Source of the DNA: Blastococcus sp. HT6-30
GTDB lineage: Bacteria > Actinomycetota > Actinomycetes > Mycobacteriales > Geodermatophilaceae
Assembly (NCBI RefSeq): GCF_039729015.1
Contig: NZ_CP155792.1
Span: 1,760,001-1,824,000, forward strand
Direction of reading: 5' to 3'
DNA: 64,000 nucleotides
Shown here: piece by piece, positions 25,053 through 35,189 of the stretch
Layout: every line of letters begins with the position of its first letter
Numbering within the stretch: the first letter of the stretch is position 1
Translations under genes and position numbers: made by a program
The notes under the pieces: generated by a model
What the model saw: the letters and a program-made list of their open reading frames with translations, nothing else
What the model was told of the DNA's origin: nothing
The model's database searches: none

Positions 25053-25661
25053 ATGACCACCCCGAGCTCGGACGACGCCCCGCACGAGTACCGCGTCCTG
25101 GACACCCGGCCGGTCTACGAGGGCCGGGTCATCCGCCTGGTCGCCGAGACGGTGGCCATGCCCGGCGGCGGGGACAGCGTTCGCGAGGTGGTGCGCCACC
25201 CGGGTGCCGTGGCCGTCGTGGCGCTCGACGACGACGGCAACGTGGTGCTGATCCGGCAGTACCGGCACCCCGTCCGCGGCTATCTCTGGGAGCTGCCGGC
25301 CGGTCTCCGGGACGCCGACGGCGAGCCGCCCCTGGAGACCGCGAAGCGTGAGCTGGCCGAGGAGGCCCTCCTCGCCGCGCAGCGCTGGTCGCTGCTGACG
25401 ACCCACTACAGCAGCCCGGGCTTCTGCGACGAGATGGTGCTGGTCTACCTCGCCGAGGAGCTCAGCGAGGTAGGCCGCCCCGAGGGGTTCACCGTCGAGC
25501 ACGAGGAGCTGGACATGACCGTCGAGCGGGTGCCGCTCGGCGACGCCGTCCAGCGGGTGTTCGACGGCGAGATCCGGAACTCCGCCGCCGTCGTCGGGCT
25601 GCTCGCCGCGGGGCAGGCGCGGGCCACCGGCCCGCGGCTGCGGCCGGTCGACGCCGGGTAG
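25053..25661 (+). CDS. Nudix hydrolase, ADP-ribose pyrophosphatase type
   Basis: 202 aa, two bp after pyrG. The Nudix box is present as GEPPLETAKRELAEEALL, with the catalytic RE..EE residues but Ala in place of the usual Gly; flanking VVRHPGAVAVVALDDDGNVV and IRQYRHPVRGYLWELPAG are typical of the ADP-ribose pyrophosphatase group (Rv1700 position). It hydrolyses nucleoside diphosphate derivatives with Mg2+. Cytosolic, in an operon with pyrG. Confidence 0.9.
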   Translation: MTTPSSDDAPHEYRVLDTRPVYEGRVIRLVAETVAMPGGGDSVREVVRHPGAVAVVALDDDGNVVLIRQYRHPVRGYLWELPAGLRDADGEPPLETAKRELAEEALLAAQRWSLLTTHYSSPGFCDEMVLVYLAEELSEVGRPEGFTVEHEELDMTVERVPLGDAVQRVFDGEIRNSAAVVGLLAAGQARATGPRLRPVDAG

Positions 25662-25871
25662 GACGCGCCCGCGAGCCCGTCGGACGGCGCGGCGAGCTCG
25701 TCGCCCACCACGGGGACGGCAGGCGCGCGGAACGGTCATGAATGGATGCTCGGCCGGGGCCGGTCGCCGTGCCTACACTCCGGCCGAGGTCCGTCCCGAC
25801 CGGGCGGCCCACGACGCGGTGGGGTGCCCCGTCACACCCGGAAGCGGCCCGCCGGGACCAGGAGTGAGTCG

Positions 25872-26987
25872 ATGCGGGTCGGGGTTCCCCGAGAGGTCAA
25901 GAACCGGGAGTACCGGGTGGCGCTGACCCCTGCCGGGGTGACGGAGCTGACCCGGGCCGGGCACACGGTGCTGGTGGAGCAAGGGGCGGGCGAGGGGTCC
26001 TCGATCCCCGACGCGGACTTCGCCGCCGCGGGCGCGCGGATCGTCGCCTCGGCCGACGACGTCTGGGCCGACGCCGACCTGCTGCTCAAGGTCAAGGAGC
26101 CGGTGGCCGAGGAGTACGGCCGCCTGCGGGCCGGTCAGACGCTGTTCACCTACCTCCACCTGGCCGCGTCGAGGGAGTGCACCGACGCCCTCGTCGCCTC
26201 CGGCACCACCGCGATCGCCTACGAGACGGTGCAGACCGCCGACGGGGCGCTGCCGCTGCTGGCGCCCATGTCCGAGGTCGCCGGCCGCATGGCGCCGCAG
26301 GTCGGTGCGCACTGCCTGGAGCGGGTGCACGGCGGCCGCGGGGTGCTGCTCGGTGGGGTCTCCGGGGTCCACGCCGCCAAGGTCGTCGTCATCGGCGCCG
26401 GCGTCTCCGGCATGAACGCCGCGGCGATCGCCCTCGGCATGCAGGCCGAGGTCGTCGTCCTCGACCGGGACATCGACAAGCTCCGCGCCGCCGACCGCAT
26501 CTACCGGGGCCACCTGCAGACCGTGGCCTCCAACGCCTACGAGGTCGAGCGGGCGGTGCTGGACGCCGATCTGGTCATCGGCGCGGTGCTCGTGCCCGGC
26601 GCGAAGGCGCCCACCCTGGTGAGCAACGAGCTGGTGGCCCGGATGAAGTCCGGCTCGGTGCTGGTCGACATCGCCGTCGACCAGGGGGGCTGCTTCGCCG
26701 ACACCCGACCCACCACCCACGACGAGCCGACGTTCCGGGTGCACGACTCGGTGTTCTACTGCGTGGCGAACATGCCCGGAGCGGTTCCCAACACCTCCAC
26801 CCACGCGCTGACCAACGTGACGCTGCCCTACGTGATGGCGCTGGCGGCCGAGGGCACCGCGGCCGCCGTCCGCCGCGACCCCGCGCTGGCGCACGGCGTG
26901 AACGTGGTCGACGGCCGAGTGGTCCTGCCCGAGGTGGCCGAGGCCCACGGCATGGACACCGTTCCCCTGCAGGAGGTGCTCCTCTGA
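25872..26987 (+). CDS. ald: Alanine dehydrogenase
   Basis: 371 aa, the usual family length. [20 protein letters not shown] at the N-terminus, the catalytic TYLHLAAS region, and the NAD-binding Rossmann site [20 protein letters not shown]. It interconverts pyruvate plus ammonia with L-alanine using NADH, and serves nitrogen and redox balance. ATG 25872 has AGGAG about 9 nt upstream; a 210-bp spacer separates it from the Nudix gene, so it likely has its own promoter. Its stop overlaps the start of xerD. Confidence 0.96.
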   Translation: MRVGVPREVKNREYRVALTPAGVTELTRAGHTVLVEQGAGEGSSIPDADFAAAGARIVASADDVWADADLLLKVKEPVAEEYGRLRAGQTLFTYLHLAASRECTDALVASGTTAIAYETVQTADGALPLLAPMSEVAGRMAPQVGAHCLERVHGGRGVLLGGVSGVHAAKVVVIGAGVSGMNAAAIALGMQAEVVVLDRDIDKLRAADRIYRGHLQTVASNAYEVERAVLDADLVIGAVLVPGAKAPTLVSNELVARMKSGSVLVDIAVDQGGCFADTRPTTHDEPTFRVHDSVFYCVANMPGAVPNTSTHALTNVTLPYVMALAAEGTAAAVRRDPALAHGVNVVDGRVVLPEVAEAHGMDTVPLQEVLL

Positions 26988-27937
26988 GCAGCGCCCTGTC
27001 GGCCGGTCCCGACGTCGAGCGCGTCGTCACCGGCTACCTGGACCACCTGACCGTCGAGCGGGGTCTGGCGACCAACACGATCGCCTCCTACCGGCGGGAC
27101 CTGCGGCGCTACACCGAGTACCTGGCCACGGCCGGCGTGCGCGGGCTGCGGGAGATCGCCGAGTCCGACGTCGCGGGCTTCCTCGCGGCGCTGCGCCGGG
27201 GCGACGACGAGCACCCGCCGCTGTCGGCGACCTCCGCGGCGCGGGCGGTCGTGGCGGTGCGCGGGCTGCACCGGTTCGCGCTGCTCGACGGGCTGGTGCC
27301 CGACGACGTGGCCCACGAGGTGCGGCCGCCCACGCCGGGCCGGCGGCTGCCGAAGGCGGTGCCGGTGGAGTCGGTGGTGGCGCTGATCGAGGCGGCGGGG
27401 GGGATCGAGGGGCCGCGCGGGCTGCGGGACCGCGCCCTGCTCGAGGTGCTCTACGGCACGGGTGCGCGCATATCCGAGGCGGTGGGCCTGGCCGTCGACG
27501 ACCTCGACCGCGGTCAGCACACCGTCCGGCTGGCGGGCAAGGGCGGGAAGGAGCGGGTGGTGCCGGTCGGCAGCTACGCGCTGCGCGCCGTCGAGGAGTA
27601 CCTCGTGCGGGCCCGCCCCGCGCTGGCGGCCGCCGGCAAGGCCGGTGTCCGGGGCGGCGCGCTGTTCCTCAACGTGCGCGGCGGCCCGCTGTCCCGGCAG
27701 AGCGCCTGGTCGATCCTGCGGACGGCGGCCGAGCGGGCGGGGCTCACGGGCGAGATCTCCCCGCACACGCTGCGGCACTGCTTCGCCACCCACCTGCTCG
27801 ACGGCGGCGCTGACGTCCGCGTCGTCCAGGAACTGCTCGGGCACGCGTCGGTGACCACCACGCAGGTGTACACGCTGGTCACGGTCGACCGGCTACGCGA
27901 GGTCTACGCCACCAGTCATCCACGCGCTCTCACCTGA
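26984..27937 (+). CDS. xerD: Site-specific tyrosine recombinase XerD
   Basis: About 317 aa. N-terminal SAM-like DNA-binding domain ([20 protein letters not shown]) and catalytic domain with the Arg of [12 protein letters not shown], the Lys of [26 protein letters not shown], a second His in [11 protein letters not shown] and the nucleophile Tyr in TQVYTLV. It resolves chromosome dimers at dif together with XerC. No in-frame ATG, GTG or TTG fits the N-terminus; CTG 26984 has AGGAGG at 26971-26976 (7-nt spacing) and overlaps the ald stop as CTGA, so it is taken as the start. Confidence 0.92.
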   Translation: MSSALSAGPDVERVVTGYLDHLTVERGLATNTIASYRRDLRRYTEYLATAGVRGLREIAESDVAGFLAALRRGDDEHPPLSATSAARAVVAVRGLHRFALLDGLVPDDVAHEVRPPTPGRRLPKAVPVESVVALIEAAGGIEGPRGLRDRALLEVLYGTGARISEAVGLAVDDLDRGQHTVRLAGKGGKERVVPVGSYALRAVEEYLVRARPALAAAGKAGVRGGALFLNVRGGPLSRQSAWSILRTAAERAGLTGEISPHTLRHCFATHLLDGGADVRVVQELLGHASVTTTQVYTLVTVDRLREVYATSHPRALT

Positions 27938-28149
27938 CAGCTTTCCGGTCGGTCGTTCAGCAGAAACTACGACTGTCTCGACTTGAGTGGTCACAGTGGT
28001 TGGCATTCGTCGCCATGTCGACACGTCGACGGCGTGCCGCCTTGGGAAGACCTGCGCGTCTCCCTAGCGTCCTCCTCACCCGAGCGGACAGGACGGCTGG
28101 CCGCATCCGGAACGTCCGGACCGGGGCACGAGCTGGAGGCGACAGAACC

Positions 28150-29055
28150 ATGGCGATCCGAGCGGACGCGGCCTCTGCCGTCGCGCGCCCGCACGACACC
28201 GACCCCGAGATGGGGGCGGCCGCGCTGCGGCTGGACCCGGCACGGGCGCGTCAGCGCCGCCTGCCGGACCCCAAGCCGCTGACCCAGCACGGCCCGGCCC
28301 GCGTCATCGCGATGTGCAACCAGAAGGGGGGCGTCGGCAAGACCACGTCCACCATCAACCTGGGCGCCGCGCTGGTCGAGTTCGGCCGCAAGGTGCTGCT
28401 CATCGACCTCGACCCCCAGGGGGCGCTGTCGGTGGGACTCGGCGTGCCGGCGCAGAACCTCGACCGGACGATCTACAACGTGCTCATGGAGCGGCGGACC
28501 AGCCTGCGCGACGTCCGGGTGGCCACCGACATCCCGGGCCTGGACCTGGTGCCCAGCAACATCGACCTGTCGGCCGCGGAGGTTCAGCTGGTCAGCGAGG
28601 TGGCGCGCGAGCAGACCCTGCTGCGCGTGCTCGCCGACGTCGTCGACGAGTACGACTACGTCCTGATCGACTGCCAGCCGTCGCTGGGGCTGCTGACGGT
28701 CAACGCCCTCACCGCGGCCCAGGGCGTGGTCATCCCGCTGGAGTGCGAGTTCTTCTCGCTGCGCGGCGTGGCCCTGCTCGTCGACACGATCGACAAGGTG
28801 AAGGAGCGGCTCAACCCGTCGCTGGAGATCAACGGCATCCTCGCCACCATGTACGACTCCCGGACGGTGCACTGCCGGGAGGTGTTCAGCCGGGTCGTCG
28901 AGGCGTTCGGTGACACCGTGTTCCAGACCGTCATCCAGCGCACCGTGCGGTTCCCGGAGACCACGGTCGCCGGGCAGCCGATCACCACGTGGGCTCCCAC
29001 GTCGACGGGTGCCGCGGCGTACCGCGACCTCGCCAAGGAGGTGCTGGCGCTGTGA
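28150..29055 (+). CDS. ParA-family ATPase
   Basis: 301 aa from ATG 28150 with GGAGG upstream. The deviant Walker A is in MCNQKGGVGKTTSTINLG (residues about 56-73), followed by VLLIDLDPQGALSVGLG and DYVLIDCQPSLGLLTVNALT. It belongs to the chromosome-segregation ParA/MinD group and sits in the Rv1708 position just before scpA/scpB, not in the oriC parAB locus. About 40 N-terminal residues before the ATPase are charged and probably flexible. The upstream 210 bp are relatively AT-rich and likely carry the promoter. No parS-like site was seen. Confidence 0.9.
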   Translation: MAIRADAASAVARPHDTDPEMGAAALRLDPARARQRRLPDPKPLTQHGPARVIAMCNQKGGVGKTTSTINLGAALVEFGRKVLLIDLDPQGALSVGLGVPAQNLDRTIYNVLMERRTSLRDVRVATDIPGLDLVPSNIDLSAAEVQLVSEVAREQTLLRVLADVVDEYDYVLIDCQPSLGLLTVNALTAAQGVVIPLECEFFSLRGVALLVDTIDKVKERLNPSLEINGILATMYDSRTVHCREVFSRVVEAFGDTVFQTVIQRTVRFPETTVAGQPITTWAPTSTGAAAYRDLAKEVLAL

Positions 29056-29131
29056 CCGGGCTCGCGAGGGCACAGATGGACACGGCGACTCGGGTCGTGC
29101 AGCCGACGAGCGCCGGCCAGGAGGTGTCGGC

Positions 29132-29650
29132 ATGACTCGCCGGCCCGTGCTGCCCGGCGCCTCGGAACTGTTCCGCCGCACCGACACCGCGGCGCCCCCC
29201 GAGGTCACCGAGCTGCCCAGCCTGCCGACGCCGGCGAGCTCCCCGGCGCTGCGCAGCGCCCGGCGCGCCGGCGAGTCCGTGGCCGAGGCGGCAGCGGCGC
29301 TGACCCTCGTCCCCGGGGGCGCGCAGCCGGCCGACGATCTCGCCGCCTTCCGCGGGGCGCCCGCCGAGCCGGCCCCGGCCCCGGCCCCGGTGCTGCAGCC
29401 CAGGGTCGCCACCCGCGGGCGGCCCGCCCGGGGGCGCGCGGAGCGGACCAAGCACGACGAGAAGATCACCGTCTACATCTCCGCCGACGAGCTGCTGGCG
29501 CTGGAGTCCGCCCGGCTGACGCTGCGCGCCCACCACGGGGTGGCCGCCGACCGCGGCCGGATCGTCCGCGAGGCGATCTCGGTGCTGCTGGCCGACCTCG
29601 CCGAGCGCGGCGAGGACGCCGTCCTCGTCCGTCGCCTCCAGGGCAAGTGA
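29132..29650 (+). CDS. ParA-associated protein with ribbon-helix-helix-like C-terminus
   Basis: 172 aa, ATG start with AGGAGG 7 nt upstream. The first 110 residues are Ala/Pro-rich and disordered. The C-terminus (KITVYISADELLALESARLT then RGRIVREAISVLLADLAERG) has the strand-helix-helix pattern of ribbon-helix-helix DNA-binding proteins. It lies between the ParA gene and scpA and is probably the DNA-binding partner of that ParA (inference from position and fold). The exact function is unknown. Confidence 0.75.
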   Translation: MTRRPVLPGASELFRRTDTAAPPEVTELPSLPTPASSPALRSARRAGESVAEAAAALTLVPGGAQPADDLAAFRGAPAEPAPAPAPVLQPRVATRGRPARGRAERTKHDEKITVYISADELLALESARLTLRAHHGVAADRGRIVREAISVLLADLAERGEDAVLVRRLQGK

Positions 29651-29675
29651 CCCGGGCCGCCTACTCTCGGCGACC

Positions 29676-30518
29676 GTGAGCGAGACCTCCGGAGCGGTTC
29701 CGCCGGCCGACCAGGCCGCCGGGGCCGCTCCGGCTCGTTTCACCGTGCGGCTCACGAACTTCGAGGGCCCGTTCGACCTGCTGCTGCAGCTGATCGGCAA
29801 GCACAAGCTCGACGTCACCGAGATCGCGCTGTCGACGGTCACCGACGAGTTCATCGCCCACCTGCGCGCGCTGGGCGATGTGCTCGACCTGGACCAGGCC
29901 AGCGAGTTCCTGGTGGTCGCCTCCACGCTCCTCGACCTCAAGGCCGCCCGGCTGCTGCCGGTCGCGGAGGTCGACGACGAGGACGACCTCGAGCTGCTGG
30001 AGGCCCGCGACCTGCTCTTCGCCCGGCTGCTGCAGTACAAGGCCTACAAGCAGGCCGCCGCCTTCTTGCGGGTCCGCGAGGCGGAGGCGGCCCGGCGGTT
30101 CCCGAGGCAGGCGGGGCTGGAGCCGCGGTTCGCCGAGCTGGTGCCGGAGGTCCTGCTGGACCTGACCCCCGCCCAGTTCGCTGCCCTTGCCGCCCGGGCG
30201 CTGGCGCCCAGGGTTCCCGAGACGGTGAGCGTCTCCCACCTGCATGCGCCGCCGGTCAGCGTCTCCGAGCAGCTGCTCCTCGTGCGCAACCAGCTGCTCC
30301 GCTCGGGCACGGCGAGCTTCCGCTCCCTGACCGCCGACTGCGGGCACACCCTCGAGGTGGTGGTGCGGTTCCTGGCCCTGCTGGAGCTGTACCGGCAGCA
30401 GCGGGTGGTCTTCGAGCAGCTGACGCCGCTGGGCGAGCTGCACGTGCGGTGGACCGGCGACGCCGTCCCCGATCCGGCCGGGTCCCCGGCCGCCGACGCC
30501 GACGAGGAGTACCGGTGA
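29676..30518 (+). CDS. scpA: Segregation and condensation protein A
   Basis: 280 aa from GTG 29676. The ScpA kleisin start FTVRLTNFEGPFDLLLQLIG is clear, followed by HKLDVTEIALSTVTDEFIAH and FLVVASTLLDLKAARLLP; the C-terminal winged helix contains VVRFLALLELYRQQRVVFEQ. With ScpB it bridges the SMC heads in the condensin complex. It overlaps scpB by GTGA. Confidence 0.95.
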   Translation: MSETSGAVPPADQAAGAAPARFTVRLTNFEGPFDLLLQLIGKHKLDVTEIALSTVTDEFIAHLRALGDVLDLDQASEFLVVASTLLDLKAARLLPVAEVDDEDDLELLEARDLLFARLLQYKAYKQAAAFLRVREAEAARRFPRQAGLEPRFAELVPEVLLDLTPAQFAALAARALAPRVPETVSVSHLHAPPVSVSEQLLLVRNQLLRSGTASFRSLTADCGHTLEVVVRFLALLELYRQQRVVFEQLTPLGELHVRWTGDAVPDPAGSPAADADEEYR

Positions 30519-31333
30519 GCGACGAGCGCCCTGACCAGGACCACGCCCCCATCTCGTGGGACGCGCTCGCCGCGGAGCTGGCCGCCACCCGGGAGGAGGC
30601 GGCGCGGCGGGGCGACGCCGACCCCGCCGCCTGGGACGCGGTGGCCGCGGAGCTCGCGGCCCGGGTCGCCGACCGCCCGGTGGAGGAGCAACCGGTGCCC
30701 GCCGTGCCGGCCGAGGACGAGCCGGCGCCGGCGCGGGAACCTGCACCCGCGCCGGAGCCCGAGCCCGAGCCGCTGGAGCTGCTGGACCCGGGAGAGCTGC
30801 TCGGCGGACTGGAGGCGCTGCTGTTCGTGATGGACGACCCGGTCGACGAGGAGACCCTCGCCGCCGCGCTGCGCTGCCCGCCGGACCAGGTGCGGGCCGG
30901 GCTGGCCGAGCTGGCGGCGGGCTACGACCGGCGGTCGGCCGGGATCACGCTGCGCCGGGTCGGGGAGGGGTGGCGGCTCTACACCCGCGAGGAGCACGCC
31001 GCCGTCGTCGAGCGGCACCTGGTGGACGGCCAGCGCAGCCGGCTGACGCAGGCGGCCCTCGAGACGCTCGCGGTCATCGCCTACCGGCAGCCGGTGACCC
31101 GTGCCCGGGTGTCGGCCATCCGCGGCGTCGGCGTGGACGGCGTGATGCGCACCCTGATCTCCCGCGGGCTCGTGCACGAGGTCGGCAGCGACCCCGACAG
31201 CGGCGGTGGGCTGTACGCGACGACGCCGCTGTTCCTGGAACGGCTGGGGCTCACCGGCCTGGACCAGCTGCCCGAGCTCGCCCCGCTGCTGCCCGAGACC
31301 GCCACGGTGCTGGACGAGCACCCCGACGTCTGA
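30515..31333 (+). CDS. scpB: Segregation and condensation protein B
   Basis: 272 aa from GTG 30515. About 95 acidic, Pro/Ala-rich N-terminal residues precede the two winged-helix domains (LLGGLEALLFVMDDPVDEET, TQAALETLAVIAYRQPVTRA, VSAIRGVGVDGVMRTLISRG). It dimerises and binds ScpA/SMC. The extended N-terminus is longer than in Firmicutes and is common in Actinobacteria. Translationally coupled to scpA. Confidence 0.94.
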   Translation: MSDERPDQDHAPISWDALAAELAATREEAARRGDADPAAWDAVAAELAARVADRPVEEQPVPAVPAEDEPAPAREPAPAPEPEPEPLELLDPGELLGGLEALLFVMDDPVDEETLAAALRCPPDQVRAGLAELAAGYDRRSAGITLRRVGEGWRLYTREEHAAVVERHLVDGQRSRLTQAALETLAVIAYRQPVTRARVSAIRGVGVDGVMRTLISRGLVHEVGSDPDSGGGLYATTPLFLERLGLTGLDQLPELAPLLPETATVLDEHPDV

Positions 31334-31361
31334 CGCGCGGTCGGTGGGAGACTGGGCGGCG

Positions 31362-32207
31362 ATGAGCGACACGACCCCGAACGACGAGAGCAGCACCGCG
31401 GCGGGCGACGGCTGGTCCGAGGACATGGAACTGGCCCCGGAGCACCCGGGGGACCGGCCGGCCCCCGAGCCCGGCGACGACCGGCAGGGGGAGCGGCTGC
31501 AGAAGGTGCTCGCCCGGGCCGGGGTCGCGTCGCGCCGCGTGGTCGAGGACATGATCGACGCCGGCCGGATCGCGGTGAACGGCCGGCAGGTGCGGGTGCA
31601 GGGCATGCGGGTCGATCCGCAGCACGACAAGATCGCCGTCGACGGCGTGCGCCTGGAGATCCGGGACGACCGGGTGAGCTACGCGCTGAACAAGCCGCCG
31701 GGCGTGATCACCGCGATGAGCGACGACCGGAACCGCCCGTGCGTCGGGGACATGGTCGGTGACCTGGCCAAGGGGCTGGTGCACGTCGGCCGGCTGGACC
31801 AGGACACCGAGGGGCTGCTGCTGGTCACCAACGACGGCGAGCTCGCCCACCGCCTGGCCCACCCCAGCTACGGGGTGCGCAAGACCTACCTGGCCCAGGT
31901 GTCGGGCTCGGTGCCCCGCGACCTGGCCAAGCGGCTGCGGTCGGGGATCGACCTCGAGGACGGGCCGGTGCAGGTCGACTCGTTCCGCGTGGTCGACACC
32001 CACGCCGGCCAGTCGGTGGTGGAGGTCGTCCTGCACGAGGGCCGCAAGCACGTCGTCCGCCGCCTGCTGGCCGCGGTCGGCCTGCCGGTCTCGCGGCTGA
32101 CCCGCACCGCGGTCGGCCCCATCGAGCTGCGGGCCATGCGGTCGGGCACCATCCGCCGGCTCAGCCGGCAGGAGGTCGGCGCCCTCGAGGAGCTCGTCGG
32201 GCTCTGA
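31362..32207 (+). CDS. rluB: 23S rRNA pseudouridine synthase (RluB/RsuA family)
   Basis: 281 aa from ATG 31362. An S4 domain (ERLQKVLARAGVASRRVVED) precedes the catalytic domain with the conserved Asp in HVGRLDQDTEGLLLVTNDGE and the following LAHRLAHPSYGVRKTYLAQV. It isomerises a specific uridine in rRNA to pseudouridine. The N-terminal 45 residues are acidic and probably disordered. It sits in the Rv1711 position after scpB. Confidence 0.92.
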   Translation: MSDTTPNDESSTAAGDGWSEDMELAPEHPGDRPAPEPGDDRQGERLQKVLARAGVASRRVVEDMIDAGRIAVNGRQVRVQGMRVDPQHDKIAVDGVRLEIRDDRVSYALNKPPGVITAMSDDRNRPCVGDMVGDLAKGLVHVGRLDQDTEGLLLVTNDGELAHRLAHPSYGVRKTYLAQVSGSVPRDLAKRLRSGIDLEDGPVQVDSFRVVDTHAGQSVVEVVLHEGRKHVVRRLLAAVGLPVSRLTRTAVGPIELRAMRSGTIRRLSRQEVGALEELVGL

Positions 32208-32260
32208 GCGGGGCCCCCGCTCCAGCCGTCGAGCGCTGGACGGTGGTGTCGACCTGAGTC

Positions 32261-32290
32261 GGTTCCTGCTGTCCAGGGGAAGCAGGAACC
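32261..32290 (+). terminator. Hairpin after the scpAB-rluB operon
   Basis: A perfect 10-bp inverted repeat (GGTTCCTGCT at 32261-32270, AGCAGGAACC at 32281-32290) with a 10-nt loop, extended by CGGTG at 32241-32245 pairing with CACCG at 32291-32295. It lies 53 nt after rluB. No U-tract. Confidence 0.55.
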
Positions 32291-32487
32291 CACCGTCGGG
32301 AGCACCGTGGCCCGGGCCGCCGGGCGGCGACCGCCTGCGTGGTGGCGGCGGCTCCCTAGAATCGTCCGAGGTGCCCGGGCAGCGGTGTGCCGACGGAGCC
32401 GCCGGGTCGCGCGCTCCGCTCTCGCGTACCGGGCGAGCGGCGGACCGACCGGGCCGGCACCGGAACCGACCCGAAGGAGGAGCGCGC

Positions 32488-32850
32488 ATGGCCGTCCGAG
32501 CCGTCCGGGGAGCGACCCAGGTCGACGCCGACGACCGCGACGAGGTGCTGGCGGCGACCCGCGAGCTGGTCGCCACGGTCATGGAGCGCAACGAGCTGAC
32601 CTCCGAGGACCTGATCAGCATCCTGTTCACGGCCACGCCCGATCTCGTGTCGGAGTTCCCGGCGCTGGCTGCGCGGGAGCTGGGGCTCGGCGACGTGCCG
32701 CTGATGTGCGCCACGGAGATCGCCGTGCCGCACGCGCTGCCGCGGGTCCTGCGGCTGATGGCCCACGCGGAGACCGACCGGCCGCGCGCCGAGATCCACC
32801 ACGTCTACCTCCGGGGCGCAGCCGCGCTCCGCCGCGACATCGCCCAGTGA
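32488..32850 (+). CDS. aroH: Chorismate mutase, AroH type
   Basis: 120 aa, ATG with AGGAGG about 6 nt upstream. The monofunctional AroH-class signature is present: VRAVRGATQVDADDRDEVLA, LISILFTATPDLVSEFPALA, ATEIAVPHALPRVLRLMAH and HVYLRGAAALRRD, with the active-site Arg, Glu and Tyr in family positions. It converts chorismate to prephenate. In other Actinobacteria a prephenate dehydrogenase gene often lies between aroH and cmk; here it is absent. Confidence 0.92.
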   Translation: MAVRAVRGATQVDADDRDEVLAATRELVATVMERNELTSEDLISILFTATPDLVSEFPALAARELGLGDVPLMCATEIAVPHALPRVLRLMAHAETDRPRAEIHHVYLRGAAALRRDIAQ

Positions 32851-32932
32851 GCGGGCACCGCAGGTCGGCCCCGCCAGGAGGCGGTAAGCCCGGGCGCGAC
32901 GACAGTGCCCGCGGATCCGGGCACGGAGAGCA

Positions 32933-33634
32933 GTGAGTGAGCAGATGACATTCCGAGGCCAGGTGACCCTCGACGGACCGTCCGGCACCGGCAAGTCCAG
33001 CGTGGCGCGCGGCGTCGCCGCCCGCCTGGGCGCCGCGTACCTCGACACCGGCGCCATGTACCGGGCGGCCACGGTCGCGGTGCTCGACGCCGGGGTCGAC
33101 CCGGCCGACGCCGACGCCGTGGCCCGCACGGTGGCCGGGGCGCGCATCGAGGTCGGCACCGACGCCGCCACCGAGACCGTCGTCGTGAACGGCGTGGACG
33201 TCGCCACGCGCATCCGGGGCGCCGAGGTGACCCGGTGGGTGTCCGCCGTGTCGGCGGTACCGGCTGTCCGCCGTCAGCTGGTCGACCAGCAGCGCGCGCT
33301 GGTCGCCGCGGCCGATGCGGTCGTCGTCGAGGGGCGGGACATCGGCACCGTCGTCCTCCCCGAGGCTGCGGTGAAGGTGTACCTGACCGCCGCGCCGGAG
33401 GCCCGCGCCCAGCGCCGGGCCGCCCAGCTGGGCATCGAGGAGCCGGCGGAGATCGCCGCGCTCGCGGCGGACCTGCGCCGCCGCGACGAGTTCGACAGCA
33501 GCCGGGCCGACAGCCCGCTGCGGCCCGCCGCCGACGCGGTGGTCGTCGACAGCACCGAGCTGGACCAGCAGGGCGTCGTCGAGCGGGTCGTCGACCTGGT
33601 CGGGACCACCGTGCCGGCGGGGGAGCGGGCATGA
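32933..33634 (+). CDS. cmk: Cytidylate kinase
   Basis: 233 aa from GTG 32933. P-loop [20 protein letters not shown]-binding [14 protein letters not shown], and the Arg/Asp pair in [15 protein letters not shown]. It phosphorylates CMP and dCMP. Its stop overlaps the ATG of der, which is the standard order in Actinobacteria. Confidence 0.95.
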   Translation: MSEQMTFRGQVTLDGPSGTGKSSVARGVAARLGAAYLDTGAMYRAATVAVLDAGVDPADADAVARTVAGARIEVGTDAATETVVVNGVDVATRIRGAEVTRWVSAVSAVPAVRRQLVDQQRALVAAADAVVVEGRDIGTVVLPEAAVKVYLTAAPEARAQRRAAQLGIEEPAEIAALAADLRRRDEFDSSRADSPLRPAADAVVVDSTELDQQGVVERVVDLVGTTVPAGERA

Positions 33635-34977
33635 CCGAGGAGATCACCGGGCCGCTGCCCGTCGTCGCCATCGTCGGCCGGCCCAACGTCGGCAAGTCGA
33701 CCCTGGTCAACCGGATCCTCGGCCGCCGCGCGGCGGTCGTCCAGGACACTCCCGGCGTCACCCGGGACCGCATCGCCTACGAGGCGCTGTGGAACGGCAA
33801 GCGGTTCACGGTGGTCGACACCGGTGGCTGGGACCCCAAGGCCGCCGGTCTGGGCGCCTCCATCACCCGGCAGGCCGAGTACGCCATGAAGACCGCCGAC
33901 GTCATCGTGTTCGTCGTCGACAGTCAGGTGGGCGCCACGGAGACCGACCTCGCGGCCGCCCGCGTGCTCCGGCGCAGCGACCGGCCGGTGCTCCTGGTGG
34001 CCAACAAGGTCGACGACGAGCGCAGCGAGGCCAACGCCGCCGAGCTGTGGAGCCTCGGCGTGGGCGAGCCGCACGCGGTCAGCGCGCTGCACGGCCGGGC
34101 CAGCGGTGACCTGCTCGACCTCATCCTCGACGCGATGCCCGAGGCGCCGCGGGAGCAGGAGGAGGAGGGCGGACCCCGCCGCGTGGCGCTGGTCGGCCGG
34201 CCGAACGTCGGCAAGTCCAGCCTGATCAACCGGCTCGCCAAGGAGGAGCGCTCGGTCGTCGACTCCGTCGCCGGCACCACGGTCGACCCGGTCGACTCGA
34301 TCGTCTCCCTCGGCGGCGAGGACTGGCGCTTCGTCGACACCGCCGGCCTGCGGCGCAAGGTCAACACCGCCAGCGGCATGGAGTACTACGCCAGCCTGCG
34401 CACCGAGGCCGCCATCCAGGCCGCCGAGGTCGCGGTGGTGCTGCTGGCCGCCGACGAGGTCATCAGCGAGCAGGACCAGCGGGTGATCAGCCAGGTCGTG
34501 GACGCCGGCCGGGCGCTGGTCATCGCGATCAACAAGTGGGACACCCTGGACGAGGACCGGCACTACCAGCTGGAGAAGGAGATCGAGCGGGAGCTGGCGC
34601 GGGTGCGCTGGGCCACGCGGGTCAACATCTCCGCCGCGACCGGGCGCGGGGTGGCCAAGCTGGCCGACCACCTGCGCGCCGCGCTCGCCTCGTGGGAGAC
34701 CCGGGTGCCCACCGCCGAGCTCAACACGTTCGTGCGGTCCCTGGTGCAGGAGACGCCACCGCCGGCCCGGGGCGGCCGCGCGCCGAAGATCAAGTACGTC
34801 ACCCAGGCCGACATCCGCCCGCCGCGGTTCGTCGTCTTCTCCACCGGCTTCCTGGAGGCCGGCTACCGCCGCTTCCTGGAGCGGAAGCTGCGTGAGCAGT
34901 TCGGCTTCCACGGCACCCCCATCGAGATCTCGGTGAAGGTGCGCGAGGGCCGGGAGAAGGACGGCAAGCGCGGCTGA
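33631..34977 (+). CDS. der: Ribosome-assembly GTPase Der (EngA)
   Basis: 448 aa with two tandem GTPase domains. The first has [29 protein letters not shown] and NKVDD; the second has [28 protein letters not shown] and NKWDTL. A C-terminal KH-like domain follows ([20 protein letters not shown]). It acts in maturation of the 50S subunit. Coupled to cmk by ATGA. It is the last gene of the conserved left block before the tRNA. Confidence 0.96.
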   Translation: MTEEITGPLPVVAIVGRPNVGKSTLVNRILGRRAAVVQDTPGVTRDRIAYEALWNGKRFTVVDTGGWDPKAAGLGASITRQAEYAMKTADVIVFVVDSQVGATETDLAAARVLRRSDRPVLLVANKVDDERSEANAAELWSLGVGEPHAVSALHGRASGDLLDLILDAMPEAPREQEEEGGPRRVALVGRPNVGKSSLINRLAKEERSVVDSVAGTTVDPVDSIVSLGGEDWRFVDTAGLRRKVNTASGMEYYASLRTEAAIQAAEVAVVLLAADEVISEQDQRVISQVVDAGRALVIAINKWDTLDEDRHYQLEKEIERELARVRWATRVNISAATGRGVAKLADHLRAALASWETRVPTAELNTFVRSLVQETPPPARGGRAPKIKYVTQADIRPPRFVVFSTGFLEAGYRRFLERKLREQFGFHGTPIEISVKVREGREKDGKRG

Positions 34978-35065
34978 CCGCCGTCGAGGCCGGCCATCCC
35001 CGTGCGGTAACCTTCCGGGGCGGTCATCACGCGGTCCGGGGAGAACCTGGCACGCGGGTGGCTCG

Positions 35066-35139
<74 letters not shown>

Positions 35140-35156
35140 CAGTGAGACCGCAGTGA

Positions 35157-35189
35157 GAGGCGGGTCGGCCGTGTAGGCCGGCCCGCCTC
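35157..35189 (+). terminator. Terminator of tRNA-Pro
   Basis: A 14-bp stem (35157-35170 with 35176-35189, one G-T wobble) and a 5-nt loop, 17 nt after the tRNA. Confidence 0.75.

Noticed and set aside
25746-25871. A longer start for ald at 25746
   Set aside because: The added 42 residues have no family match, and ATG 25872 gives the exact family length with a ribosome site.
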